From: Sanderia malayensis
Taxonomy: Eukaryota; Cnidaria; Scyphozoa; Semaeostomeae; Pelagiidae
DNA length: 64,000 nt
Direction of reading: 5' to 3'
NCBI GenBank assembly: GCA_013076295.1
Contig: RQOL01000616.1
Coordinates: 5,174,392-5,238,391, forward strand
The notes under the pieces were generated by a model, which was not told the DNA's origin, searched no databases, and saw only the letters and a program-made list of their open reading frames with translations. Positions within the stretch are counted from its first letter, which is position 1. The number at the start of each line of letters is the position of its first letter. The position numbers and the translations under genes were made by a program. This document shows, in pieces, positions 1 to 10,862 of this stretch.

Positions 1-3000
1 GGTGAGTAGGACACTGGTTGTGGACGGAGATGGTGGGATCTATTGTCTAAACAAGTGCCATGCATGTTTTGCACATGGGTGGAACTTATGTACGACCGTA
101 CATGAAACTATCTTTAAATTAATAATTAGGCTAGTCACTAGTGTGGAAATATACTCTGAAATGCATTATATGAGTGTATCGAAAAGACGGAACAAAAGAC
201 TTGGAATATGAGACCCGAGGAAGAAGAGAAAATGATGATATGTCTTGTGATCTTGTATTTATAGTTGGCAGCAGTAGACTTGTTTGGCAGCTCGATAATT
301 TTAGTTGCTGAGTTTAAATGTACTGTTGTAGCTGCATTATTGAAGTCTGCGCTTGATCGATGCCTGTATTTGATTTTGCTTCTGTCACGTTCCAGGAGCA
401 GTCCAACCATATCACAGAATTCCGAGAGGGAGAGAGTTGCCAGTTCGGAAGAGAACACTCTGAGTGTCGAAGAAAAAGCTCGCGAACTGATAGAATTCCT
501 CACGAAAAGGTTAGCAACATTGCGTGTTTTATTTTAACTCTATCCAATTTTGACATCCGATTAATATAAATTCTATTACATCTCTGCTGATAGTTTGCCT
601 TTCTAAATGTATTGTCCGGTGTAGATTCCTAGCGCATTTATTATTCTAGTGATTGCAAACCTTTGTGGCAATTTGAAGACATAACTCCTCGCAATAATGC
701 CATAAAAAGTGCAGACCAGCTGGAAGTATTTCTGCGTATGGTGACTGGCATATTCGAGGAAGCAGTGCCCCATGCTCATTTGCTGGAACGATGGGGCTAC
801 GAAGCTTTGCACTGGGCTACGTCTTGCTCTTCGCGGCACTATGCCGGTCGGTCATTCCAGATGTTCCGCGGAATACACACACCGTTGACCTGGACGATGC
901 TCTCCGATGTTCTGCAAAGACTGGTGGAATCGGTTGCAGAAAGCAGCGATGATATGCAGGTATGTTGTAATTTGCCGAACACCTTCTTATGGTGGTGTTA
1001 ATGGTGCTATCCGTTGTTTTGTTGGGGAGATCAGTTGGAGTTTGTCTTTAATAACAACTCGACGAGGCGAGGATGATTGGGAATGCGTTTTAGTGTGGCT
1101 TTGCGAAGGCGTCCATGTCATCTCTCTTTAATTCTATTTTGACTATATTGTGTGATTGCATGCGAAGATTGCATGTTAAATGTATACAACTATTAAAGAC
1201 ATTGATATCCAATTTATTGTCGCAACCATACATGATTTGATTAATTGACTTATCATGTGTATTAGTCATAATCATTTTCTGTGATACACATCATTATGAG
1301 CACACGAACACGACCTAATAAGATCATGAATATGAACCGAACATGTCATCGTCTTGAAATAATCCCTCTGTACAAGATGAATTTCAGAGAGACTTGTAAA
1401 CAAAGCGAATTTCAGCTAACCCAGCTAATGCATCAAGTGAGTAGTAGATATGTTATGACGTAGAACAAACAACAAGCAATGTCCACCTTTGTTTTCGATT
1501 AGTAACGTTTGCTGTTTCGTTTGAGCAACCGCTTGAACCTAATTACGCCTTCAGTTACATAACCACCGCTGTTTTCGTCTCTCGGTAAAAAGCCCCGATT
1601 AACACTGCTCTTGAGCAAATCCATTTAAATGTTCTGTTTTTGATAAACAGCTGCACATAAGAAACAGATCTATGTGCAAGGATTGTTTTCTATTTATTTT
1701 GCTCGCCTTGTTTTTTATTTCCAAAGACAAATATGTGAGTATTTCTGCAAAGAACTCTCTTGAATTAAGCTGATGTAAGTCTCTGTTTTGCTCTCGCAAA
1801 ATTTACTTGTATTAATACCGTTATCTGATCTCCGGTCTTTTGACTTTTGATCGATATTTTATTTCGGTCATTGCTTTATATTGTTTACCGACCAAGCCTT
1901 GTGAAGGCTGTCGTTTTTTGTCACCACTTTTCAAGACTTCTTTCATGTTACGTTTGATAATGTCACGTAGTATGAGTCTTTATGTGATACGCAGCTGAAC
2001 AATTTCATGTTAGTGGAACCGTGAAAGTTTTTGTTTCTACTGGATGGATGTAGCCATTCGAAAGTAAAACTAGCTGGAAAAGAGTGATTGTTATTGCGTA
2101 TATATGCACAAACACTGTGCGAAGAGAGGCTTGGCATTTTTGACTCGGACAACACTGTGATTGCTTCTTGCTGCATGCAATCGATCTCTTTCTGACGTCA
2201 CTACATTTATCTTTTCAGGGCTATGTCATGGAGATTCTTCTGACCATCCTGTCTGCAGTGGACGGGGCATTTTCAGAAGCACCAAAACCATACTTAGAAG
2301 ACTTCCTTCTTTCCAAGATGAGCAATCAAGTAAGCATGGATGATCTAAGGCTGCATATGCCTCACTACAAATTGTCCGATAGTTCGGCTATGACTGGACA
2401 CAGTAGGTCGTACAGTACTGATTTCGATCTTGGGTATCCACTTCGACACCGCTCCAGCGTTGATAATCCTAACCTCAAGACTCACAAAAGGTATGCGTAT
2501 AAATATATTGTTATCTATCATATATGAGGTGCTATCTACACCGGCGTAAAGTGCTGGATTTAGAAATTACAGAGTGTTAATAGTAGATCTGTCTGACGAG
2601 TGTTCAACCCAAGTCACAGTCTGTTCTTTCTATGTTTTTACTTATATTTGTATGCTGGTGAATTTTGTATCGATCTCAATACCTTAGTCTTAGTGTCTGA
2701 TGAATCTAACAAGGGGGATTCAGTAGCTCCACATTTCCATCCCAGCTATCAAAGCTAGCAGACAGTGCACGTCTTCCTGTAACGAAGCTCCATACGTTGT
2801 TATTTCAAACTTTTTATGAACACGGAGTGTAATTTGGCTTTATCTAGCTACTGGAGAGTAGGGGATATTTAACCATCATGCGAATATTTTCTCGTATAGA
2901 TACACAAGTGAGCTAACACTGCCTAAGATTGCACCACACCATATGGCCAATGTTCCGTCGTTGAAGGAGTTGACAGATTTCCAGCAACTTCCCGAGAATC

Positions 3001-6000
3001 CGCTGGACATGGTGGCACGTTTGTTCTGGGTCGGTGTGTCACTGCTGGAATCGGACTTTGAACACGAATTTCTCATGGCCATAAGACTATTGGAAAAGGT
3101 AAACCGTATTGGTAGTATTCTAACAGGAGCATACAATAATCACGTCACGATTTTTTGGTGTAGAAAACTGTTGAATATTGGCTTTCATGCCTGGTGGCGT
3201 CTTTAACTGTGCTCTTCTTGCATGTGTTCTGTGCAAATATACCGTATTTCCTCTAATTAGTGCCCACCCTCTTTTAACCGCCCCCCCCCCTCCAATAAGC
3301 GCCCACCCTAAAATCAACAAGTGTGAACTAATTCGTGTCCTCTAATAAGCACCCGGGCGCTTATTAGAGGAAGTACGGTATGTCCTTGACTGATTAGCAG
3401 AAGGATAGACACAGCAGCTAGATCATTTGAATTCACTTATCACGTTGCTCCTTCTAGGTTCTTGATGCTATGGATCTAACAAAATCAGAAGGCCTCGAAA
3501 GAGTCGAGAGGATTGCAAGAAAATTGAACTGGCCAGGCTTCCCCGGTCTGCAGTCATTGCTGCTAAAGGTATGCCATCAATCGAATTCCAAGGAAGATAT
3601 TTTTCATGTTTGGTTTTTGCTAACAAGGCGATGTGTGTCTTTCTTGAGGAATTGTAATCCTGTTTATAAGGCTTCCTTGTATTTGCTTTCGTTTGCGTTA
3701 TTAATTCCCACTCATCCTCTCTTATTATTCCAGGGTCTAACGTCATCAATTACCGCCGATTCCACTTTGCATTTGTTGGCGAATCTGACTACAATGACAA
3801 GCATTTCGATAATCGATCCTTCGCCAGCTACGGGTGTGTTCTTCATACCTCCGTAATGTGTAGAGATTTCCCATTGGCTTTCATTGAATAAGTATCTCCC
3901 CGACGGGGGTTCCTCCGACGCTTTTTATCATGTCTATGTCTCTTTCAGGTCTTTCGCTAAACATTCTGGCACTTTTACCGATGCTTGTCACTCACTTTGA
4001 CGATGTGGATGATACCTCCAAGGCAGTTGCAACTAACATAGCAAAGGTATACAGTCTTGTTTTGTTAGTTGCTCTGTCTCCTTTAAGTCTTTTTCGTTTG
4101 TTAAATAATGCACGTAAATGAGGCTGATCATCATCGTACTAAACAGGCTTGTGAACGAGACAAATCATTGGCGAATCTTGGTAAAATCATGCTCATGTAC
4201 AGAGATGGGGAGTATTCCAAGCCGCAACAAACTTGGATCGAAGTTGTCTGTAAATGCATGCTGGACGTTTTTCCACATCTGAGCACCACCATGCTTGCAC
4301 TGCTAGTCGAGGTAAGACGCTCACAATGATAACACTACAACTTCATCCTTGTTTATGCATAGCCAGTCAACTGTGTTTGAGAGATTAGACGGTCGATTAC
4401 GTTTGCAAGTCAAAGTATCACACCTCTAAATGCGCGGAGAGCCATGATACTGTGTTATGCATGGCTATTGTTAGCATGAGTGCATGGCTAATGCCCTTAC
4501 CAAAATTAGAACAGTGGTAGTTTCTTGCTGTAAAGAACTGCGGGGGCATTAATCCATTGACTTTTCTGTTTCTCCTAGATTCTCGAGCAAGGACCTGCTC
4601 ATTTTCAGCAGCCTGTGCTAAACATGATCTGCGCCATTCTGAAATACTCCGATGCAACATCACCTGGCCTTAAACAGTTTCATGGACATCTACTCAAAGT
4701 CGTGACAGCACACGTCAAGGTAACATTTTTATAGATTTGCTGGATCCGGAACCTTAACAGATCCTAATGCCTTACGCCACAAGACCCTCGTTGCATATTC
4801 CGTGGAGCACTTTCGTATATTTTTAACATGAATATGTTACTCCTTTTGATGTATAAAATCATGCCATTTATGTCTCTTTTGTTTTGTAGGATGTCAACCT
4901 GTGGAAGGACTCGTTGAGTATTTTGAAACTGGTCGTATCCAACTCGTCGCAGATTCACGAAGCCGATGATTGTGTTGAAGACAACGCCATACGCTCGTCC
5001 GACCTCATTCAACCACGTGCGTCCATCGCATCATTCCTGTCTCTTGCCCCCAAACTTCCCTGGGGAAGCAGCCTGACTTTGGCCGACAGCTCTTGGTCGG
5101 TCACGCCGCAGAGCCTGAGGAAAGAGCTGCCTGGTAGGACATTGCAATTTACTTACGACGTGCAAGCAACGCCTTTGATTGGTGCAAAGTTCAATCACGG
5201 ATCAAAGGAGTGCGTTTTCGATAGCAAAGTTGATGAATCTTCGTCTAGTGCTGCTCCTTGTTGGAGAAGACCGTATGCCTGTCAGGTGAATATTCGCTAT
5301 TCTGCCCTGTGAACCATTGAATGAAACAGTACACCTCTGTAAAGCTCATGGAACAATTGAAATAGCCCATCAGCAGCTTATCGTATATTCTTGCAGTTGG
5401 TTACCTGTGTGTTATTGCATTTAGTCAAATGCGCTTCAAACGTGTTAGTATTTGATGTTACACGTTGTTTGTATGCTTATGCTTTTGTTTATTTGTAGAA
5501 GCGAACCCGTGAGCGCCTTGTGCAGCTTCTGCCATTATGTGGCCACAAAGGAACATTGAAAGCAAGTCTGTCCGTCATATTCAGCTCGTCGAGTGATTTG
5601 GCTGTTGAGAGTAAGCAAGGGCCTTCGTCCGGCGAAGCCTCTGGGGATGAACAAGTCGATGATAAGATGGACGAAACTGGCTTCTCTGGAAAACAGGTAA
5701 ATTCGACCCTTTTCACTTCTTCTTGTTCTTCTAGTCACATAAGTGTGATTTTCCAACCCTTTTTTGCGACAGACATGCGACATTGAAATTTGTTTTATCT
5801 ACGTTGCTTCTACCCTCTAATACTTGCGATTTGAATTTTTTTCAGTTGAGAAATCTGTTCACGGAGTTTGATTTCCTCGACGATGAACTGGACAAGGAAA
5901 GTGAAGACATGAGCAGTTTTGGATGGGCATCAACGACCGAGCTACGTAAGAGTGAATCGATGGAGCACTTGAGAAATATTCCATCTCGATCAGAAAGCGA

Positions 6001-9000
6001 AGAAGATCTCAGAGAAATGAAAGATGAAGAGTTGACAGACGAAGAAGATTCAGAAGTATGTGTTTACCAACTTCTTTTTCCTTACCCTTTATTTCTTCTT
6101 TCTTTTCCTTTCTTCTTTTTTCTTGTTCTCCTTGATTTTCTTTTTCTTCTCCTTGATTTTCTTTTTCTTCTCCTTTTTTTCTTTTCTCCTTCTTCTCGTG
6201 TGTATGGAAACATAGTCAATGGAAGAGGATCTATCCTCTTCCATTTCCATTGATCCTCGATCCTCTTCCATTGACTATGATGGAAAGGGTCTGTTATACA
6301 TCTCGTGCCTCGTATACCCTCGTTTTCTTCTCAAACTAAAAGATATTCACTTGTGACACCTTTTTTGATAATCCTCCTTGACTCCATTGCAGCTCGCATC
6401 GTCCCTTCCTTCTTCTGTCATGACGTCAATGAAGGAGGAAGAAGCTGAAGCAGTTGATGACGATGAAGAAGAAAGTGAAAAAGAAGAATCTCCAAGTGCA
6501 TCGATTTTTGAAGTTCGAACTGACACGAACATCACAGAAAAGCCAGAGCCAAGTCCAGCATCTTGTTACAGGTAAAATAAATTGAGCTTGGATTTTCGAT
6601 TTCCCAGAATAGCTTGCTTATTACAGGGGTGTTCTGAATATACATTTGAAGATTCAGTTTTTAGTGTTTGTGTAATTCTTGATGTTTATGGTTTTTATCC
6701 CTGGGTTCAATGAGAAGTCATGAAAATTCAAATGTTTATTCACAGCTCATCTTTTCTTTTACTACGTTAACAAAACTCTACATAATTGAATACTAACGAC
6801 TACTCAGTCAACAATAGGTTTTCTCGTTTGTTTATTTAAAACACAGTAGGGTTCCTACTAACTTTCAACTTCAACATGTTAGAGGTGACGTCTTTACATT
6901 TGCTCTTCGAGTTTCAATGCAGTATTTAATAATCTATGATAACAATTTATACATTATTAATTTCTGTTTGTTTTTTATGTCTTCAGTGGATCTACAATTG
7001 ATGCCCTGGAGCATGATTTGAACCAAGACGTTGACGACAAGGACGCTGCTATTGTGAATGCAAACGAATTAAAAGGTTTCTTCACACCGACTGCACTAAT
7101 TGCGACGTTCGATGAAATCCCGTGTCAATGGTCGTCCTTTCTGAAGTCTTTCATCTCCTCCCCAACGGTCCTGTCAGCTGCGGAGTCTCTCCCTTATTTT
7201 CCGTTGATACTAAAAGCCAGCGGCTATTGGGTGAAACGACTGACAATCGACTGTTGTGGAAAGATCAAGCCATATTTCGAAGAACTCAACGAGAAATTTT
7301 CGATGATCATTGAGATATTGGAGAGTCAACTGCAAGTTCCACACGTGTACCTTGACACCGAACCGTTTCAAAGTGGCGACCTTCTTGCCCGTCACAAATG
7401 TACTGTTTTGAAATTTGATGAGAGTATCAAAATGCTGCAGGACAGACGGGAACACGTGCTGGAACAACTCGAATCGCTGCAGATCAGCGAAGAAGAAGAG
7501 GGACAGAACTCAGAGGGAAATGAAGATGGATTCAGATTCCAGTTTTTTGGTTCCGGCGGTAGTGATATAGAAGAATTGCGGAAGATGAACGCGCGTCTTC
7601 TTCGTCGTTTGCTCGAACTTGGAACCTGCCTCTATCGTCTTCATGTCCAGTTTATCATGTGCATGGAAATTTATCAAAGCTATGTCCAGAAAGTTGTCAA
7701 AGTCACACAAAAAATGGAGGTACGTTAGTTGAAGTCATAAAAATATTTTTACCTACTGGTTTATTTTCACTTCGTACACGACTATCTTTTGTGTTTCTCA
7801 GCTCAAACGTGTGGTAAACGAGAGTAAGTGCAACATTCAAGAATGCTCAATTTGACATTTTGTTTGTCGTCCATCTATTTGGACGTTTTTTGTTCCTGGA
7901 TCTACTGAGAACCCTACTTCTCCTTCCAGGTTACGGATATAACAAGTGAGTTCTTGCAAGCCCAAGAAAGATTAGATGATGTTATTTCGTCGGAAATTGA
8001 AGCTGGTAGTGTCAGAGAAGCCACCCGAAAAGTCACGGAGAGTTCTGAAGCTTTGAAAAACACTCGCAAGGAGCACGAGGATGCAGAAGACGTCAATGCA
8101 GAGAGGAAAATGACTGTCGAGATACCTAATGAACAAGCAGAGAGTAAAGAGAATGGCATGGAAATTTTGGATGAGAAGGAGCAAAACTCAAAGGAGAATA
8201 TTGAAAGTGCTTTGTGTCAAGAATTGTTACAAGAACCATTGGATGCTTCTGAGGAGCCCATAAGAACTTCATCTATTAACATTCAAATAATTGATCAACA
8301 AGAAGTTGGCATTGTTAATGGTTTTAGAGAAAGCCCGATTGACGAGGGCACAAAGGTTGATGTAAGCCAGCAGTTTAGCGAAGCAGATGAGGCTAATTTC
8401 GAAGCAGGCCAAGAGCCTGTAACAAATGACATGGAGGTCGTGGAGTTGAATGATGTTCTGATTGATAATGCTTATGAAATATCCGATACTGAGTGTGATA
8501 AGCCTGCAGACATACCTGCTGCCCCGCAAGATAAAACAATAGCAGTTGAAGATTTGATTTGCGAAGAAATCCGAGGAGATCCAGCCATGGTCCTAGAAGA
8601 CCCTTTCTTAGTCGCCGACGAGGACCGTGGATCAACGACAAGTACAGCGGAAAGATTGTTAGGTTCTAGTGAGAGACAGGAATTGAGTGATAGTTATACA
8701 CCATCACTAACAGCTGAAATTGAAACTGTTCGGATTTCAACGAGTTTCAATGAGGATCAGAAGGTATTAGTTGGCAAAGCTTTATCGGTCGATCAGAAGG
8801 AGTTCGTTGAGTCAATGGAAGTTGATTGTACGGAATCTGGTATGGAGAAAGAGGAATGTGGAATGGATAGTAAGGAATCTGGAATGGAGATTAAGGAATC
8901 TGGAATGGAGAGTAAGGAATCTGGAATGGAGATTAAGGAATCTGGAATGGATGAGAAGGAAATTGGAGTTGAGAAGGTAGATGAAGGAGAGAAGAAAAAA

Positions 9001-9561
9001 GGTGATGTGGAGAATAAAGAAACTACAGTTGGGATCAATAAAATAAATGTCGAGGACAAAGACACAGTTCAGGATTCTGACATTACCTGTAAAAAAAATG
9101 ACTCTCAGAAAGACAAAGCAGATGCTGCCTTTGATAACGTGGACCAAACAGAAGCACAAAGAACGTGCGATGACACGACACCAAGAAATCCCTGCATTGT
9201 AGTAACAACAGATGAAAACAACACTGACAGACCTGAATCAAACAATACTGATTCTATTATTGATAAAATCACTCACGAACTTTCTTGTGGGCACTTCTCG
9301 GAAGCAATTGATTTGCTAAGGCAACACAGAACATCATCAACTGACGATACCGGTGCTTCTGAGCACGTTGAACTATTAAAGTCGATAGATAGGGACACTT
9401 TGTTGACACTACTTGCCAGATCAATGGTCAGGAGTCGCTCATCTGTTTACGTTTTAACTGGGTCGTTTGAGAAACTCGCAGATATCTGCGACCAACTTAG
9501 CGAGTGTATGGTTGAACTTTTTGCTGCAATTTGTTCTGTTGATAATAAGAAAGACGGCTGA
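1..9561 (+). CDS. FRY: Furry (FRY/FRYL-like), 3' part
   Basis: This is the C-terminal part of a Furry protein, the large HEAT/Armadillo-like scaffold that works with NDR kinases in cell polarity and morphogenesis. Exons inferred: 396-509, 650-959, 2219-2490, 2900-3098, 3458-3568, 3734-3833, 3949-4046, 4147-4311, 4579-4719, 4890-5285, 5499-5696, 5846-6055, 6393-6571, 6987-7719 and 7930-9561, with the stop at 9559-9561. All phases join. Base 1 followed by GTGAGT looks like the donor of the preceding exon, so the gene continues to the left. Diagnostic stretches are SSRHYAGRSFQMFR (650-959), DMVARLFWVGVSLLESDFEHEFL (split here as DMVARLFWVGVSLL and ESDFEHEFL, 2900-3098), LNWPGFPGLQSLLLKG (3458-3740) and ELPGRTLQF (4890-5285). 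About 1,618 residues are present. The last exon is long, acidic and poorly conserved, and carries a 7-residue repeat. Assignment to the family is firm; exact exon ends are inferred. Confidence 0.9.
3239..3380. mobile_element. MITE with terminal inverted repeats, in Furry intron
   Basis: A stretch of about 140 bp starts with ACCGTATTTCCTCTAATTAG and ends with ATTAGAGGAAGTACGGTA, which are imperfect inverted complements. It is flanked by TA, the target duplication typical of Tc1/mariner-type and pogo-type elements. The interior has C-rich and GGGCGCTTATTAGAGG segments and no coding capacity. It lies in the intron between the exons ending at 3098 and starting at 3458. Confidence 0.65.
6211..6279. 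repeat. Perfect 21-bp inverted repeat in Furry intron
   Basis: CATAGTCAATGGAAGAGGAT plus C at 6211-6231 is exactly reverse-complemented at 6259-6279, separated by 27 bp that itself contains further copies of CCTCTTCCAT. Transcribed in either direction it would form a hairpin of about 69 nt. It follows a T/C-rich tract (about 6066-6190) with a duplicated TTGATTTTCTTTTTCTTCTC unit. Confidence 0.8.
8839..8973 (+). repeat. Coding 21-bp minisatellite in Furry last exon
   Basis: About six copies of a 21-bp unit encode a seven-residue repeat of the form G-M-E/D-x-K-E-S inside the acidic, low-complexity C-terminal tail of the Furry protein. The frame stays open throughout. It is probably a polymorphic, structurally disordered segment. 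Confidence 0.85.
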
Positions 9562-9857
9562 TCTGATTGCATTATGTAGTAAATAATTGTTTTCCTGTTT
9601 CGGTAAACTTTGTTAATTGTTAGAGGGTTTGTTTTTTTTAATTAAATGATTATTTTTAGTTTATTATTAAAATGTTCAAATGGTCACCACAGTTTAATTT
9701 TTCTTAACTTCCTCGGAAGGTATCTTGGTGTTTTCCATACCATGTGTCCCCACTCTACAGCTCATAAGAGCCAAGGGTCCACAGTCCACCAGATGTTTGC
9801 CTTTCTCTGTCATCTGTTCTGCGGTCCACGTTCCTTTCTGTCACTGTTGACACAAAC
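9562..9857. other. Intergenic: Furry to first microprotein
   Basis: This 296-bp gap is T-rich just after the Furry stop. I see no canonical AATAAA. The stretch around 9740-9857 presumably holds the 3' end of Furry and the 5' UTR or promoter of the next gene. Confidence 0.5.
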
Positions 9858-10082
9858 ATGGCGATAAAAGCTGGAGGAATCCGCGTGAGAACTCCAGTCC
9901 TTGTTTTATTGGGAGCTATTGTAGCAGGGCATTTAGTATTTAGCAATCGCGAAAGTCTTTTTCCTCAGACATTTGAAAAGCGTAAACAGGCAAGGCTGGA
10001 CAGCATTGACAAGGCAGCAGCGTACAGAGAACAAGTGTTTAAACAGCTCGAAGAACAGCAAAGTTCGAAAAAGGAGGCTTGA
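9858..10082 (+). CDS. Putative single-pass membrane microprotein A (74 aa)
   Basis: This is an intronless ORF from ATG 9858 to TGA 10080-10082. It has a short basic N-terminus, a hydrophobic segment at about residues 12-28 (VRTPVLVLLGAIVAGHLVF), then a charged, helix-prone tail with FPQTFEKRKQARLDSIDKAA and a Gln/Glu/Lys-rich end. The layout resembles small mitochondrial or ER single-pass proteins, but I do not recognise the family. The strongest support that it is real is the second ORF 334 bp downstream: it has the same design and shares the spaced pattern FFP-x2-FE-x3-EAR/QAR-x-(D/N)S. It sits between Furry and SLX4 on the same strand. Confidence 0.6.
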   Translation: MAIKAGGIRVRTPVLVLLGAIVAGHLVFSNRESLFPQTFEKRKQARLDSIDKAAAYREQVFKQLEEQQSSKKEA

Positions 10083-10415
10083 GCATCATTGTATTGTTTT
10101 AATTATTACATCAGCAGAGTTATATCTAAAAGGTATTTATGAAGATTTTATGACATATTCAAGCATTATTTTATCATAACAAAGGAATACCAGAGCACAT
10201 TGAATTTTATTCCGACTTAACTTAGAAGTGTGGCGACTTGACCATAATATGGTGGGGCGAGTTGGAAGTGGGGCGAGTTGTCCAGCTACCGGCCTAAGTT
10301 GTGGCACCGCCCATTTTCTTTCGTATCCGCCCACGTTGGTGCTTCCGACAAGTCATACATACACCTGTGCTAATTCATCACATCACATTATGCTTCAAAC
10401 ATAATAGCGGTAAAA
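10083..10415. other. Intergenic between the two microprotein genes
   Basis: This holds the 3' end of microprotein A and a G-rich repeated patch (about 10228-10280) described separately. AATAGCGGT at 10404-10412 lies just before the ATG of microprotein B, and a similar ATAGCGGT occurs 36 bp before the SLX4 ATG. Confidence 0.5.
10228..10280. repeat. Degenerate GTGGGGCGAGTTG repeats
   Basis: Three imperfect copies of a 13-17-bp unit with the core GTGGGGCGAGTTG (variants GTGGCGACTTG and GTGGGGCGAGTTGTCC) lie in tandem. They look like a fragment of a dispersed repeat rather than part of either neighbouring gene. Confidence 0.6.
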
Positions 10416-10619
10416 ATGAAACTGGCACCTTCGACTATACTTTTTGGTGGATTATTATTAGCCGGTGTTGTTGCATTTAGAAACAGGAAGAAATTCTTTC
10501 CTGAGGTGTTCGAGCAGCAAAGAGAGGCAAGAAAAAACAGTGTGGAGCAAGCACGTGCGTTTAGGGAAGCTATGAACACGCAGGTCGAGAAAAATAAAAC
10601 TCACGAACCAGAGAAGTAG
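10416..10619 (+). CDS. Putative single-pass membrane microprotein B (67 aa)
   Basis: This is an intronless ORF from ATG 10416 (context TAAAAATG) to TAG 10617-10619. It has a predicted membrane segment at about residues 5-21 (PSTILFGGLLLAGVVAF), a basic stop-transfer RNRKK, then FFPEVFEQQREARKNSVEQA and a charged tail. It is paralogous to the ORF at 9858-10082: both have FP-x2-FE, an AR/EAR pair, a Ser at the same spacing and an (A/R)A-x-RE motif. The shared pattern supports coding status and an old local duplication. Localisation (mitochondrial inner membrane or ER) is a guess. Confidence 0.6.
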   Translation: MKLAPSTILFGGLLLAGVVAFRNRKKFFPEVFEQQREARKNSVEQARAFREAMNTQVEKNKTHEPEK

Positions 10620-10862
10620 TTTGCTTTCTTAGTTATCCGTCATATCATAGAGACATAAAGACAATTAAAAAGCTACGTTGCTATTTCATTATTTCTTATA
10701 TTGATATAATATAATAGAAGGACAGTTCATTTCATTTTCTGTGAACACCAGTCCTTCTGGTAGATTGTTGATGCTGTTGCTTGTTGGTATAGAGCTGAGT
10801 GCCACTTGAACAACACCTAATAAAAATATAGCGGTCAAATCAATTGCTCCTTGTGCAATGCC

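Noticed and set aside
7802..7823. 22-nt version of the Furry microexon ending at GTAAGT
   Set aside because: It has a better donor than the 12-nt version but would shift the frame between exons that otherwise join in phase.
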